64,000 nt of DNA from Planctomycetia bacterium (GTDB lineage: Bacteria; Planctomycetota; Planctomycetia; Pirellulales; Thermoguttaceae). The stretch lies in contig JAUNMR010000008.1 in NCBI GenBank assembly GCA_030537455.1, positions 1 through 64,000 of the forward strand. The letters are read 5' to 3'. Below the pieces are notes generated by a model. That model was given only the letters and a program-made list of their open reading frames with translations, did not search any database and had not been told where the DNA came from. Positions 43,005 to 54,800 of this stretch are shown here, piece after piece; position 1 is the stretch's first letter; every line of letters begins with the position of its first letter. The position numbers and the translations under genes were made by a program.

Positions 43005-43289
43005 GTCCTACCAAGATGAATGACTCCATCTGAATTGAACTCACAATCGTATCGTTCCTCAGTCGCTTCAATTTAAGTAAGTCAAACTGATAGAAGAACA
43101 GCTGTAGTCAAATAACGAACAGCCCACGCCTTAACTCCACAACCACTCAGGTTAGAGTAGGAATAACCATAACTAGGTAAACGCATACGGGATTATGCGA
43201 AGTTTAAGACGATAGACCATTATTATAATTGTCACGACCTTGATAAGGCTTGTCGTCAGAGTACAGGATCAGATAAGGCGTCAACTCGC

Positions 43290-43339
43290 AAAGAAATAAA
43301 CGCCACGAGTCAAAATGAACATTCGACTCGTGGCGTTTA
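43290..43339 (-). terminator. Terminator of tricorn-like protease gene
   Basis: A perfect 15-base stem (TAAACGCCACGAGTC ending at 43311 with 43325-43339), 13-base loop, then a T-rich run on the minus strand. Confidence 0.85.
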
Positions 43340-43404
43340 CGTTAGCGATATCGTCAACGGCTCTTTGAATTCACCGTTAACGAGTTATGACGCTATAAAT
43401 TGAA

Positions 43405-46400
43405 TCATTCGTCATAATTCGGTACGTTCGCTTTATCCTTCATAGGGTCTTCGGGACGTTGTGGTTTGGTTGCGGGGTTCTCTTCGATCTCTTTGAGGAG
43501 TTCTTCAATACCACGTTCCAGTTGTGGGTCGCGTCCTTCGAGAACCGCTTGTGGATCTTGCCAGACTTCGATATCGGGATCGACGCCGTGACCTTCGATT
43601 ACGTACTCGCCAGTTTCGCTATTGGTCGCGGAAAGCGGAACAAATACGGAGCCGCCGTCAAGCAGGGGACCGCGACCAGAAATACCGACCACGCCCCCCC
43701 AGCTTCGCTTACCGATAAGCTTGCCCAGACCGGACTTGCGGAAGTAGTACGGGAAGATATCGCCGTCGCTAGCGCTGGTTTCGTTGAGAAGGCAAACGAA
43801 TTTTGCATTGGTGGAAATCGTTGGGTAAGTCGTCGGGGTTTCGCGCACGCGACCGTAGCGAGTGCCGAGCAACTTTTGATTCAGACGCATAATGATCCAT
43901 GGGGAAATATTACCGCCGCCGTTACTACGTTCGTCGATAACAATACCCTCTTTACGCAATTGCGGATAGTACCATTTAATGAACTCATAAGCGCCGTTAC
44001 CGCCCATGTCGGGAATATGCAGATAGCCGAGTCGACCGTCGCTCGCTTCCTCAACGCGACGCATACGATCCAGGACAAAATCGAGATAGCGCAGAGATTC
44101 CTCCGATGTTACCGGTTCATAGGACGTCTTCCAGGAGTTCTCGTAATCGCCGTCCTTACTGAGCGTAAGTTCAACGCGAGAATCTTTATTCTGTAGCAGA
44201 CGATAGGGATTGTCGGAACCAAGTAACTCCACGCCGTCAATAGCCAGGACATAATCGCCTTGCGAGGCGTTAACGCCAACTTCGGTCAGAGGCGAGCGAT
44301 ATTTCGGCTCTTCGTTGTGTCCCTTATAGATTTTCGCAATTCGATAGAGGTTCTTCTCACGATCCAATTCAAAGGTCGCGCCAGGCAGCCCTACCGTGGG
44401 ACGTTCCGGCTTCACATAATCGCCGCCGTCTACGTAGGTATGACCGATATTCAGCTCGCCGATCATTTCGGTTAAAAGATACGTCAAGTCGCTACGGTGA
44501 GAGACATAAGGCAGGAGAGAACGATATTGCTCGCCAACTGCGTCCCAATCGAGACCGTGCATATTCTTGACGTAGAAATAATCGCGGAAGCGACGCCATA
44601 CTTCTTCAAAGACCTCGTTCCATTCCTCTCGCGGATTGACGTCACAATACATATCGCCGGTCGAGAAGACTTTGGAATCGCCGCCCTGTGCGCCAACGTC
44701 GTACATGCGATAACCAGCTTTGTGCGTAAGAAGTTTCTTACCATCGGCCGAAAGAGAATAGCCGCTGAAATCCTCAATAAAGGTCGTGAGCTTACGCGTC
44801 GACAATTCAAACGCCATGAGCTTCGGCACGCCGTTACGATCGCGTCCATAGAACGCTTCCGGCTCGCGAATGAAATACAAGAAGTCGCCGGCAACGGAGA
44901 GTTCGACGTAGTTCTCAGAGGGAATCGGCAAACGCACAACGCGCGATTCGATTCCGTCGAAATCGATCTCTTTCGCGTCAGATTCTGCAGTCTTCTCTGC
45001 TTCTTGTTGTTCGTTATCGTCAGTTTCTTCGTCCTTTTTGACTTCTTCCGACTCAGGAGCTTCGTCGCTGGCGGCAATGAAGATATTATCGACGTCTTTA
45101 CGCAACGCCATGGCGAATATACCGTCGAAACGGTCGCCGGCGAAATTCCATTCAATTGAACTAAACTGCGGGTAGAACTCGCGTTGCCCAATGAAGAAGA
45201 GCCAATTCCCGTCTGTCGACCATGCGGGGGAGCTATTCTGGAACATCGGGTCGGTCACGCGCTTCGATTCGCCAGTGGTTTTATCCCAAATATAGATCGC
45301 GGTGTATTCGGTCGACTCGCCAAGTTCGTACGCGAGGTAACGACCGTCCGGGGACCAAGAGGCATAGGGGAATGAACCGAACTTATCACGTGCAATCTCA
45401 ATTAACTCGTCGCATTGCGGAGCTTCGGCGACGTTGTCGTATTTGAGTTTTAAAACCCAAAGACGATTCATCGCGTCACGGAAATGCATTGCTTTGCAAT
45501 CGGGGGACCAACGCAGGTCGTCGATCTTACAACGTAAAGAGTTTGTTAACTGAACTTTATCGTTTTCACCCTTTTGATCGACGACGTAAACTTGATCCTC
45601 GCCGGTTTCATCGGAAATAAAGGCAATCCAGCGACCGTCGGACGACCAAATCGGGGAGCGTTCGTGGGCATTAGAACTATTAGTCAAATTGCGCGTTTTG
45701 CCATTCTCCACCGGAACGGTAAAGATATCGCCACGTGCGGTAAACAGCGCGCGTTTGCCTTCAGGGCTCAGACCGTAAGATTCCATATTGCTGTCGGCCT
45801 TCAGTCGCGTGGGACGCGCGGCCAGACCGTCGTGAGGAACTGTGATTTCAAGTTCACGTGTATCACCAGTGGAAGCGTTATAGACGCGTAACGCGCCGGC
45901 GTATTCATAGACGATCTGTTCGTGACCGTCGGAGGAGGCCCAGCGGATATCCCAGTCTGTGGAGTCAGTGACCTTTTGAACCGGCTTTTCTTCATTCTCG
46001 GGAACGTAATGATAGACATTCATCGTACCATCGCGGTCGGAGACGAAGTAGACTTGGTCTTCGAGCCACATCGGGTCGCGGTCGGTTCGTGGAGTAGTTG
46101 GAATTTCGGAGAATTCCTTAGTTTCACGATTGTAGATTAAGAGGTACTGCGCCCAACCGCCCTCGTAACGCTTCCAGTGACGAAAATCGCGGAACAAAGG
46201 GGAATAGACCAGTCGTTGACCATCAGGCGACAAATCGCCTGCGCCCGCGACAGGAACGCCGATCTTCTCGGGCAAGCCGCCGTCTTTGGAGACGAGATAA
46301 ATATTAGTGAGGGAGTCGACCTCATCGGAATCACGCTTGGAACGGAAGAGAACGAACTGACTATCGGGCGTCCAACCAAGCGTTTGAGCGTCGACGCCAC

Positions 46401-46791
46401 GACGAGGGGCGCCAAGTTCATTGGGATAATAGGTCAGACGTTTCGGTTCGCCGCCTTGCGACGGAATCACGTAGACTTGGTCGTCGCCGTCATATTGCCC
46501 GGTAAAGGCGATCCATTTTCCATCGGGTGAGAATTTCGGAAATTCCTCTTGACCGGGGTGTGCGGTCAAGCGCGTGACCTGGGAGCCGTCGAAATCGCTC
46601 TTCCACAGATCTCCGGCGTAACAAAAGACAACTTGGTCTTGATAAACGTCTGGATAGCGTAATAATTTCGTAGGTTCAGGCGCGTTCGACGCGACCTCTT
46701 CTTCTTGGGCGCTAAGATTTCCCGCCGTGACAAGCGCCGTCGCACAGGCAAGCGCCGCTAAGCTGGCAGAAAAGAACAAGCGTTTCGTCAT
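43405..46791 (-). CDS. Tricorn-like protease, exported
   Basis: An 1128-residue protein with a signal peptide (ACATALVTAGNLSAQEE). Two beta-propellers cover about 40-620 (repeats such as FSPDGKWIAFTGQ, WSPDGRYLAYELG, WSTDGNWLFFIG). A charged acid-rich insert lies near 590-625. A C1-type helical bundle (EVWRRFRDYFYVKNMHGLDWD), a PDZ domain (GDYVLAIDGVELL) and a C-terminal S41-type serine protease domain with NGGGNISPWI and the nucleophile region NETSASDGD follow. Tricorn proteases degrade peptides released by larger proteases. Planctomycete relatives are usually exported and probably process peptides in the periplasm. Family assignment is firm; the substrate is not known. Confidence 0.9.
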   Translation of the reverse strand: MTKRLFFSASLAALACATALVTAGNLSAQEEEVASNAPEPTKLLRYPDVYQDQVVFCYAGDLWKSDFDGSQVTRLTAHPGQEEFPKFSPDGKWIAFTGQYDGDDQVYVIPSQGGEPKRLTYYPNELGAPRRGVDAQTLGWTPDSQFVLFRSKRDSDEVDSLTNIYLVSKDGGLPEKIGVPVAGAGDLSPDGQRLVYSPLFRDFRHWKRYEGGWAQYLLIYNRETKEFSEIPTTPRTDRDPMWLEDQVYFVSDRDGTMNVYHYVPENEEKPVQKVTDSTDWDIRWASSDGHEQIVYEYAGALRVYNASTGDTRELEITVPHDGLAARPTRLKADSNMESYGLSPEGKRALFTARGDIFTVPVENGKTRNLTNSSNAHERSPIWSSDGRWIAFISDETGEDQVYVVDQKGENDKVQLTNSLRCKIDDLRWSPDCKAMHFRDAMNRLWVLKLKYDNVAEAPQCDELIEIARDKFGSFPYASWSPDGRYLAYELGESTEYTAIYIWDKTTGESKRVTDPMFQNSSPAWSTDGNWLFFIGQREFYPQFSSIEWNFAGDRFDGIFAMALRKDVDNIFIAASDEAPESEEVKKDEETDDNEQQEAEKTAESDAKEIDFDGIESRVVRLPIPSENYVELSVAGDFLYFIREPEAFYGRDRNGVPKLMAFELSTRKLTTFIEDFSGYSLSADGKKLLTHKAGYRMYDVGAQGGDSKVFSTGDMYCDVNPREEWNEVFEEVWRRFRDYFYVKNMHGLDWDAVGEQYRSLLPYVSHRSDLTYLLTEMIGELNIGHTYVDGGDYVKPERPTVGLPGATFELDREKNLYRIAKIYKGHNEEPKYRSPLTEVGVNASQGDYVLAIDGVELLGSDNPYRLLQNKDSRVELTLSKDGDYENSWKTSYEPVTSEESLRYLDFVLDRMRRVEEASDGRLGYLHIPDMGGNGAYEFIKWYYPQLRKEGIVIDERSNGGGNISPWIIMRLNQKLLGTRYGRVRETPTTYPTISTNAKFVCLLNETSASDGDIFPYYFRKSGLGKLIGKRSWGGVVGISGRGPLLDGGSVFVPLSATNSETGEYVIEGHGVDPDIEVWQDPQAVLEGRDPQLERGIEELLKEIEENPATKPQRPEDPMKDKANVPNYDE

Positions 46792-47206
46792 CGGAAACTC
46801 CTTAATAATAATTTACTTCGGCGACGAGAGTCTCACGACCTTGCGTCAACCGCGTCCATCTTCGAGCAAATTGCACGAATTGACTCACTTTTACGCCCCA
46901 TTTTAAAACATATAAAAGAAATAAAAAGGGTAATATGCAGAATTTTATCAGAATACAACGACGTCATACTTTAAGCACAAAATATCGATTGCGTCGAGAT
47001 TACTTAACGTCTTGTGATAGAGGCGTCCAGTGGTCTTGCTCTCATCCCTCGCGCCCAATAGGCAATCGATAGCGCGCTCTGCGCGCCAGGAAAAGAAACG
47101 CCACGCGCAAATGAAAAAACCTCCGGTATGAAGATATACCGGAGGCTAGGTTTAGACGCAACGACGCTCGTACGGAACGTTTGTCGTTATCGCCGGAGTT
47201 ATGTCA
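46792..47206. other. Intergenic between same-strand genes
   Basis: 415 bases between the RND outer-membrane gene and the tricorn-like gene (both minus). It includes the hairpin at 47114-47145, so the two genes are probably transcribed separately. No gene is seen. Confidence 0.7.
47114..47145 (-). terminator. Terminator of RND outer-membrane factor gene
   Basis: CCTCCGGTAT at 47120-47129 pairs with ATACCGGAGG at 47136-47145, with a T6 run on the minus strand. Confidence 0.9.
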
Positions 47207-48883
47207 CTAGAGATCCTCGGAACCCAACGCCATCGTTGACGCATCGTCTTGCTGTAGCGCAATCGCAACGCGTTGACGGCTACGTTCGCGACGTTCATTC
47301 CACTCGGCGTCGGGATTATACGCCAGAGGGGCGTCTTCGTCTTTGGTCGTGTAACGCGCCGAGACCGGACCGACGTCGTTCGAGTCGGTCGCCAAAACGC
47401 GTTGGGACGAACCTTGACCGGCTTGTAACGTAGGCGCATATTCTCCACCTTGTGCGTAGTCGGCTGCACTGGTGTAAGTCGAACCCATCCAGTCGCCGCC
47501 CAGTGAACGGTACAACTGAACCACGGAGGACATCATACTGGCACGACACTGAATGTACTGCAACTCGTACGAAAGTTTACCCGCCTGCGAATCCAAAAGA
47601 CGTTGGAAGTCGATCTGACCGCTCTTGTAACGTTCGTTCGACAGTTCGTAAGCGTCCGTGTAGGCGTCGACTGCATCGGAAAGGGTTTCCAAACGGTCGC
47701 GTTCGTTGCAGTAGGACGCGAGCGCGTTGTCGACGTCTTGAGCCGCTTCCAGCACTGCCTGACGATACGCGGTAATCAGCTGTTCCTGAACCAAACGCTG
47801 CGCCTCGACATTGAAGCGATAACGACCGAAGTTCAAGATGTTCCAGCGGAAGGAAGGTCCAACCGACGCGTTAATTGCGTCGCTATTAAACATATCGGAG
47901 AGGGAATCGGCGTCGAGACCAAACGAACCGTTGAGGCTGAAGATCGGGTATAGATCGCCAATCGCCACGCCAACGCGCGCGTTCTGCGCAATGATACGCT
48001 GTTCAGCCGCGCGAATATCGGGTCGACGACGTAGTAGATCCGCGGGAATGCCAACCATGATATCTTCAGGAGCGGAAGGAATCGGCGCGGGAGCGCGCAT
48101 GAGTTCATCGACGTACCCCGGGGGACGACCGACGAGAATACTGATCTGATTCAACGTCTGCTGATACTGAGTTTGCAATGTCAAGACGCTCGCTTCGGTG
48201 CCACGACACACGCCGAGCGCTTGGTTTTCGTCAAGCTTACTAGCAGAACCGAACTGATTCTTCGTCTGGGTGATTTCCAACGTGCTTTGTTGGATCTCAA
48301 TATTTTCCTCGGAAATGCGAATCTGCTCTTGATAGGCGCGTGCATTAATATAACACTGCGCCACGTCGGCACAAAGAATGACGTACGCGTTACGATACAG
48401 TTCGCGCAATTCCTCCATATCGGCGTTAGCGGCTTCCACGGAGCGTTCCAAACGTCCAAAGACGTCGATTTCCCAAGCCATCGAGGTCGCCACGGCATAG
48501 TCGTTGTAGTCCGACTGGGTGTTGGAGGAACGACCATAAGTATATCCGCCCGATTCGGCAAATTGGGGCTTACCCGCGGCCTGCGTCGCGCCTAGCGTCG
48601 CGCGCGCCGCTTGAATACGATACAACGCTTCACGAAGCGTCAGGTTGTTGCTAACCGCCTCACAGGTCAGACGTGTAAGGATTGGATCCTGAATCTGACT
48701 CCACCAGGTCGACACGTCCGCGCCAACTTGCTGACGAATCCCTTTGGCCTGATCGACCTGAAGATACGTCGAATTTACTGTCGCCTGAGGCGCACAGTAG
48801 TCGCTGCCGACTTTGCAGCCGCCGCTAACCAACATGGTCAACAACGCGCCCAAAGCAATCCCTTGCTTTACAGAAGGTTTCAT
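47207..48883 (-). CDS. RND efflux outer-membrane lipoprotein (NodT/OprM type)
   Basis: A 558-residue TolC-like outer-membrane channel with a lipobox ending at Cys23 (LVSGGC). Two homologous halves of coiled-coil and beta segments are visible (ALYRIQAARATLGATQAAGKP, the conserved GIPADLLRRRPDIRAAE near 300, LNGSFGLDADS, later YKSGQIDFQRLLDSQ). The last 75 residues are an acidic, repeat-free tail not usual in the family. It should complete the tripartite pump with the fusion protein and pump encoded divergently at 50387-55083. It is transcribed away from them, 1.5 kb distant. Confidence 0.9.
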   Translation of the reverse strand: MKPSVKQGIALGALLTMLVSGGCKVGSDYCAPQATVNSTYLQVDQAKGIRQQVGADVSTWWSQIQDPILTRLTCEAVSNNLTLREALYRIQAARATLGATQAAGKPQFAESGGYTYGRSSNTQSDYNDYAVATSMAWEIDVFGRLERSVEAANADMEELRELYRNAYVILCADVAQCYINARAYQEQIRISEENIEIQQSTLEITQTKNQFGSASKLDENQALGVCRGTEASVLTLQTQYQQTLNQISILVGRPPGYVDELMRAPAPIPSAPEDIMVGIPADLLRRRPDIRAAEQRIIAQNARVGVAIGDLYPIFSLNGSFGLDADSLSDMFNSDAINASVGPSFRWNILNFGRYRFNVEAQRLVQEQLITAYRQAVLEAAQDVDNALASYCNERDRLETLSDAVDAYTDAYELSNERYKSGQIDFQRLLDSQAGKLSYELQYIQCRASMMSSVVQLYRSLGGDWMGSTYTSAADYAQGGEYAPTLQAGQGSSQRVLATDSNDVGPVSARYTTKDEDAPLAYNPDAEWNERRERSRQRVAIALQQDDASTMALGSEDL

Positions 48884-50386
48884 CCTTGTTACCTCGTTTT
48901 GTAAGCGTGAGCTTCGATCCTCGTTGTCGAACTGCTTCCTGCCGTTCGTATGTCAAAACGTCCATGCCTTGACAAGTCACAACGATACCCGACCGATACT
49001 CAGCGGGTCAAAAGACGATCAATTTGTCTTTATGTACTTCGTAGCTTGAGGAATCGAGATTAACTCGATACCTATTTATTAATTCAATGTTGAACCGCCG
49101 AAACGCGTTCTACAGCGACCGCGTTCTTATGCGTCAGACCGATCGTACACGACGTCATGAGTCTAGACGCAACGCGCGGCATACAACGACGCGACTACCA
49201 AGCCGTCTCGTCAACGCTTGCTCGCATTTCAGAGCGTCCAACTTATTCCTCTTAGTTACTTGTTTGTGTGTCAAACTTCACGCCAAGCGACGCTACACAA
49301 CGCCCGCCACGTAGCGCAAATCTCCAGCGTACGTCAAGACCTCCTTTGGCGTAACGTAAACAGTTCCACTCTACAAGGGGAACCGACGCATATCCCCTAA
49401 GAATTGCCCTCGGCGCTTAACGCCGTATCGATTCGCAGGGACTGTTCCGAAATATTCTCTCTAGCAGACGACTCTCAGCTGATCCGTCAACTTACCGCAG
49501 ACCGTGGCATAGTACGCTACAGCGAACAAGTTTGGCTAACAGAGCCGTTATCCAAACGTCGAAAGTCATTGCGTTAATAATGTCGTAAGGATATATCAGT
49601 TCCGGCTAAGCTGACTCCTACGAGGTTCAAAACTCCTTATCAGTTATTGTTGTTCTCACCGGTAGCTTTTCGCAGAAAAAGTATCGTAAAGATCGATCTT
49701 GCGACTTTAACTCGTTTTTCGTAGAAAGTGTAAAATTCTTTCAAAATGAGTCGTAAGGCTTTTATTTACCAATAGTTTTTAATCGATTGTATCGATTGTA
49801 ACAAGCGCACAAAAAACCACGACTTGGTAAACTTTAATGATTATATCAATCAGACACAAATCAACCTCAGACTAACCCTGCTCATGTGTCTGCGCTCATT
49901 GAGTCCAGCCTGTTTATACACGCTTCAGATGTTAAAAATGAGAAAAGTTTGAGTTTTTTAATGAAATTCGCTTTTTGACGTCGTCACTTCCTGCGAAATC
50001 TCATACGGAACCGTAAGGCGCAGTTTCTTCTTTGAAGTAGGCGCCTGAGACGCCGAATTATTTCGCGTACTAACACGCAGTGTGACCGGTACACGCTTTC
50101 CTAGTATGCCTTGTCACATTTGATAAGTACGGTATGCTTTAAAGAAATTTTTTTAGACGCCAGGCTACCCGTACTAAGGTTGGCGTCAAATGCGCCGTAA
50201 TCAATCGGCGCTCCCCCCTAGGAGTCGAAGAGCGAAGAGCGCGCCTCTTTGGCGACAGCGCAACGGCGAGCGGCTATATCGACCTAGCGTCGCCGCGCTT
50301 CGTTTACGACTATTAACCGTATTCCACGATTCACACTCGAAACGCTCGTGTTGTTCCACAATCACAGAGTGTTCGAAGGAGTAAAA
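48884..50386. other. 1.5 kb without intact gene, between divergent efflux units
   Basis: The gap between the outer-membrane factor (-) and the fusion protein (+). I see no gene with a ribosome site or family match, and no regulator gene. A candidate promoter for the plus-strand unit lies at 50111-50138. The 5' part is G+C-balanced and the 3' part (about 49660-49980) is A+T-rich. Its length is unusual, and a decayed regulator or a non-coding RNA remains possible. Confidence 0.6.
50111..50138 (+). promoter_or_regulatory. Candidate promoter for RND efflux unit
   Basis: TTGTCA at 50111-50116, 16-base spacer, TATGCT at 50133-50138, about 250 bases before the start. Confidence 0.4.
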
Positions 50387-51865
50387 GTGTCACGTTTATC
50401 GTTGCTATTCAAAGGGTCTTTGACCGCGGCGCTTATTCTTTCCGTTTGTAGCGTCAGTTATGCGCAAGGCGGAGGCGCTACGGCGGTTTCTCGTTCTACT
50501 GTCGTTGCTGGCGTTGCTGTCGATACGGTTCCCGTCACAAAGAAAAAGTACATTGGAAACGTTGAAGCCATTGAGCAGGTCGACTGTGTGCCTCGCGTCT
50601 CCGGCACGCTAACCGTTGCCGAGGGGTTTGAAGAAGGTTCACACGTCAAAAAAGGTCAATTACTCTTTGAAATCGACCCCATTCCCTACAAAGCCAAAGT
50701 CCAAGCCGCAGAAGCCGCTATCGCTCAAACCAAGGCGCGTATTGCATATGCGGAAGCAAACTTTCAACGTCTCGACGATCTCTACAAAAAGAACGCCGGT
50801 TCCAAAGACGATCAAGAGAGCGCGTTGAGTAATCTCCAGAGTCTTCGTGCGGAACTCATTTCAGCGGAAGCACAACTCATTCTGGCGCAAGAAGATCTCA
50901 AATACACGCAGATCTACGCGGAAATCGACGGTCGCGTCGGTCGTCGTTCTGTCTCCGCCGGCAACTATGTCACGCCCGCGACCCCCTCGCTCGCGCGCGT
51001 AGTACAGATGGATCCGATCTATGTGCGCTTCACTATGAGCGAACGCGATTATCTCTCGATGTTCTCCGGCTTCAATAGTCTCAAGGAACTGTCGACTGTT
51101 CAGCTCACTATGCCGAACGATACCATATATGAGTCGACAGGCGAAATCGCTTTCATTGACAACTCTGTGAAATCGACCACCGATACAATTAAAATCTGGG
51201 CAAAATTCAGCAACCCCAATGAAGTCCTCAACCCGGGCGGCGTGGTCACGGTCAATCTTACCAAGCGCGACGATCAACAAGCCGTTGGCATTCTACCCTC
51301 CGCTGTGATGTTTGACGGTAAAAACAACTACGTCTACATTCTCGTCGACTCGATCTCTGACGAACAACTCTATCAAGAGATCTGCAACGACTCGCGCTTT
51401 AAAAACGAGATCAAAGAAGTCGAAGACGGCAAAGTGACCAAGGAAGAATTTCTCGAAAAATTCAAGACCGAACATTACGCTACCGTCGATCCCAAGACGA
51501 AGCGACAGCAAATGGAGTTGGTCAATGGCAAAGTTGACGAAAAGTACCTCTTGGTTTTGCGTCGCAACGTCACTCTCGGTCCCTCCACGAACGAAATGAA
51601 CACCGTGTACAACGGTATTAAGGTCGGCGACGTCATTATGATGGACGGCGTTAATAAAGCGCGTCCGTTTGACTTAGTCCGACCAATCTACCAACAAGAC
51701 GCGAGTCAAACGGCGACCTCTCCTAACGCCAAGAAGGGAGGAAGCGCTCAGTCTCAAGAACCGACCTCTAACAAGGAAGCGCAAGACGGGTCGCAAGCTC
51801 GTTCCGAGGCGCGTAAAGTCGCCTGCAACGTTTCGACTGCCATGACGCTAGGAGTCGAAGCATGA
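50387..51865 (+). CDS. RND efflux membrane fusion protein with insertion
   Basis: Started at GTG 50387, preceded by GAAGGAG at 6 bases, giving 492 residues. A signal peptide (about 1-28, ending SYAQ) is followed by the AcrA/HlyD layout: VDCVPRVSGTL and VKKGQLLFEIDP lipoyl-like motifs, a helical hairpin, and a beta-barrel. Between about residues 318 and 391 lies an insertion of about 70 mostly charged residues not seen in AcrA, after which LRRNVTLGP continues the normal domain. The stop overlaps the pump gene by 4 bases (ATGA), so the two are coupled. It links the inner pump to the outer-membrane channel. Confidence 0.9.
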   Translation: MSRLSLLFKGSLTAALILSVCSVSYAQGGGATAVSRSTVVAGVAVDTVPVTKKKYIGNVEAIEQVDCVPRVSGTLTVAEGFEEGSHVKKGQLLFEIDPIPYKAKVQAAEAAIAQTKARIAYAEANFQRLDDLYKKNAGSKDDQESALSNLQSLRAELISAEAQLILAQEDLKYTQIYAEIDGRVGRRSVSAGNYVTPATPSLARVVQMDPIYVRFTMSERDYLSMFSGFNSLKELSTVQLTMPNDTIYESTGEIAFIDNSVKSTTDTIKIWAKFSNPNEVLNPGGVVTVNLTKRDDQQAVGILPSAVMFDGKNNYVYILVDSISDEQLYQEICNDSRFKNEIKEVEDGKVTKEEFLEKFKTEHYATVDPKTKRQQMELVNGKVDEKYLLVLRRNVTLGPSTNEMNTVYNGIKVGDVIMMDGVNKARPFDLVRPIYQQDASQTATSPNAKKGGSAQSQEPTSNKEAQDGSQARSEARKVACNVSTAMTLGVEA

Positions 51866-54800
51866 TTTCTGAAGTTTTTATCAACCGACCAAAACTCGCG
51901 ATGGTTATTAGTTTGGTGATGGCGCTTATGGGCATTATCACCATTCAAAAATTACCGGTCGCGGAATATCCCGAAATTTCACCGCCAGAAGTTCGTGTGT
52001 CGACCGTCTACCCGGGCGCAAGCGGCGAGGTTATCGCCGATACGATTGCCGCGCCACTGGAAGCAGAATTCAACGGTCTAGAACACCTCTTGTACTACTC
52101 CTCCAGTAGCGACAACAGCGGTTCTTACTCCTGTACGATTACCTTCCAATACGGTATCGACACCGACATTGCACAAGTTAACGTTCAGAACGCGGTGAAA
52201 CGCGCTGAAATGCGTCTGCCCTCAGAAGTCAAGACCCAAGGCGTTCAGGTTCAAAAACGCTCCAGCGATATCCTCTGTATGCTGGCGTTCTTTACCGACG
52301 AAGAAAACGGCGGTATGTCGACCAGTGAATTGAACAACTGGTTGCGCGCTAACCTCAAAGACGAAATCGGTCGTATCGACGGGGTAAGCTCCGCCGACCT
52401 CATGGGCGGCTCCGTCTATAGTATGCGCGTTTGGCTTGATCCGATGCGTATGTCCGCCATGGGCATCTCCGCCTCTGACATTCAGTCCGCGATTCAGTCG
52501 CAGAACATCCAAGCCGCGGCCGGCGCCGTCGGTACCGAAGGCAGTAACCAATATATCCAATACAAGATCAACGTTCTTGGTCGTCTCAAGACTCCGGATG
52601 AGTTTGAAAATATTATCGTTCGAACCGACTCGGAAGGCGACGTGACCAAGCTCGGCGACGTCGCGCGTATAGAACTTGGTTCCGAAACCTACTCCGCACA
52701 TGCCATGTCCGATGGCGGCGAATGTGCTGGCCTTGGTATTAACCGTACGACCGAAGCGAACGCGCTGGAAACGATGGAGGCCGTAAAGGCTGAACTTGCA
52801 AAATATAAAGACGCCTTTGATAAGCTCGGTATTACATACAAGTTCGCCTATGACCCGACGCTCTTTATTAGTTTGACGTTGAAAGAAACGATTGAAACTC
52901 TGGTTATTGCGTTGCTCTTGGTAGTCGCGGTTACTTACCTTTTCCTACAGAACTGGCGTGCTACCATTATTCCTGCGGTAGCCATTCCGGTCTCCCTGCT
53001 TGGAACCTTCCCCTTCTTTACCCTACTGGGTTATAGTATTAACCTCCTGACCATGTTCGGCTTGATCCTCGTTATCGGCTCGCTGGTCGACGACGCTATT
53101 GTCGTTGTGGAAAATGTTATGACACACGTGGAAGAGGGAATGTCTCCGAAAGAAGCGACTATTCTCGGCATGCGTCAAATCACCGGCGCTATCATCGCAA
53201 CAACGCTCGTTACTGTAGCGATCTATGTGCCCGTCTGCTTCTATGGCGGTATGGTGGGACAGATCTACAAACAGTTCGGCGTCACGATGTGTATCGCCCT
53301 AATCCTCTCGACTGTCAACGCGCTTACGCTCAGTCCGGCCTTGTGCGCAATGCTCATTAAGCCGGCGAAAAAGCGTCGAATCGACCCCTTTGGTTGGTTC
53401 AATCGTCCTTTGAACGCTTCTAGGAAGGTTTACCTTGGATTTTCACGCGTCTTTGTTAAGAGCGGCATTATTACCGTCTTATTCTTTGGCGCGGTTCTCT
53501 ACGGTAATTATAAACTCTATAACATGTTGCCTGCGTCCTTTATTCCTGATGAAGACAAAGGCACGCTTATGTGCAGTATTGAACTACCGCCTGGCGCTAC
53601 GCTTTCGCGTACCGACAAAGTTGTTAAGGACCTATACTCTCGCATCAAAGACGTCGACGGCGTCGATACCGCCATGCTTGTGAGCGGCTTCAGTTTCACC
53701 GGCGGCGGTCAGGCTGAAAACAACGGCATGGCCTTTATTAAACTCACGGACTGGGGCGAGCGTAAGACGCCTGAACTGCAAATCGGCGCGTTACAGCAAC
53801 AGATTCAGGGGATCTGCAATGAGATTCCTGAAGCAAAGATTCAAGTCATGCGTCCGCCGGCAATGATGGGTTTGGGTATGGGTATTCAGTTCGTACTCAG
53901 CTCCAATTCGGCGACTCCGCAAGAGCTTGCTGAACAAGTTGTTAACTTTACCGATCAATTACAACGCACGCGCGGTACGCTCTTTGCGACCTCGCCGTAT
54001 AACGCGAGCACCCCGCAGTTACGCTTGGAAATCGACCGTGAAAAGGCTGAACTCATGGGCGTGCCGATCAGCTCGATCTTCACGACCCTCCAAAACAAAT
54101 TGGCGTCTTTCTATGTGAACGACTTCAACTTATTGGGTTACGTCTTCAAGGTTCAAGTCCAGGCGGAAAAGTCCGATCGTGAAACCGTCGACGACATTGC
54201 CAATCTGAATATTCCCAACCGCTATGGCGAAATGGTGCCCTTCAGCTCGGTCGGCACTGTGCAGCGCATGGTCGGTCCGCAGAGTATTACACGTTTCAAC
54301 CAGTGGTCGTCTGCTAACGTTACGGCGGTCACAAAGGGCGTGAGTTCCGGCGAATATATCCAGAAGATTGAAGAAATTGCACGGAAGGATCTGCCGACCA
54401 ATTACAAAATTCAGTGGACTGGCATGAGCTTCCAGCAACGTCAAAACGAAGGTCAAATCGGTATGCTCTTGTGCCTCGCGTTCATTTTCGCTTATCTCTT
54501 CCTGGTGGCGCAATATGAAAGCTGGACAACGCCAATCTCCATTGTTCTCACGGTCTTCGTCGCCACCTTGGGCGCTTTGGCTGGTATGTTTATCTGCCTA
54601 GTCTTCTTGGGACAGCAAACGTCGATGAGTATTTACGCACAGCTCGGTCTTATCATGCTCATCGGTCTTGCCAGTAAAAACGCCATTCTCATGGTTGAGT
54701 TCTCCAAGGTTCAACGTAGCGCAGGCGTTCCGATTCGCGAAGCCGCGTTGCTCGGCGCTGAACAACGTTTCCGCGCAGTGCTCATGACGGCTATCTCCTT

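Larger units (their letters stand above)
42905..43404. other. Convergent intergenic region
   Basis: 500 bases between the lipoprotein (+) and the tricorn-like gene (-). It contains terminators for both strands (42961-43004 and 43290-43339). The roughly 285 bases between them show no gene. Confidence 0.7.

Noticed and set aside
49087..49314. 75-codon Arg-rich frame in the efflux gap
   Set aside because: No ribosome site, and the Arg/Thr-heavy composition looks like random G+C-balanced DNA.
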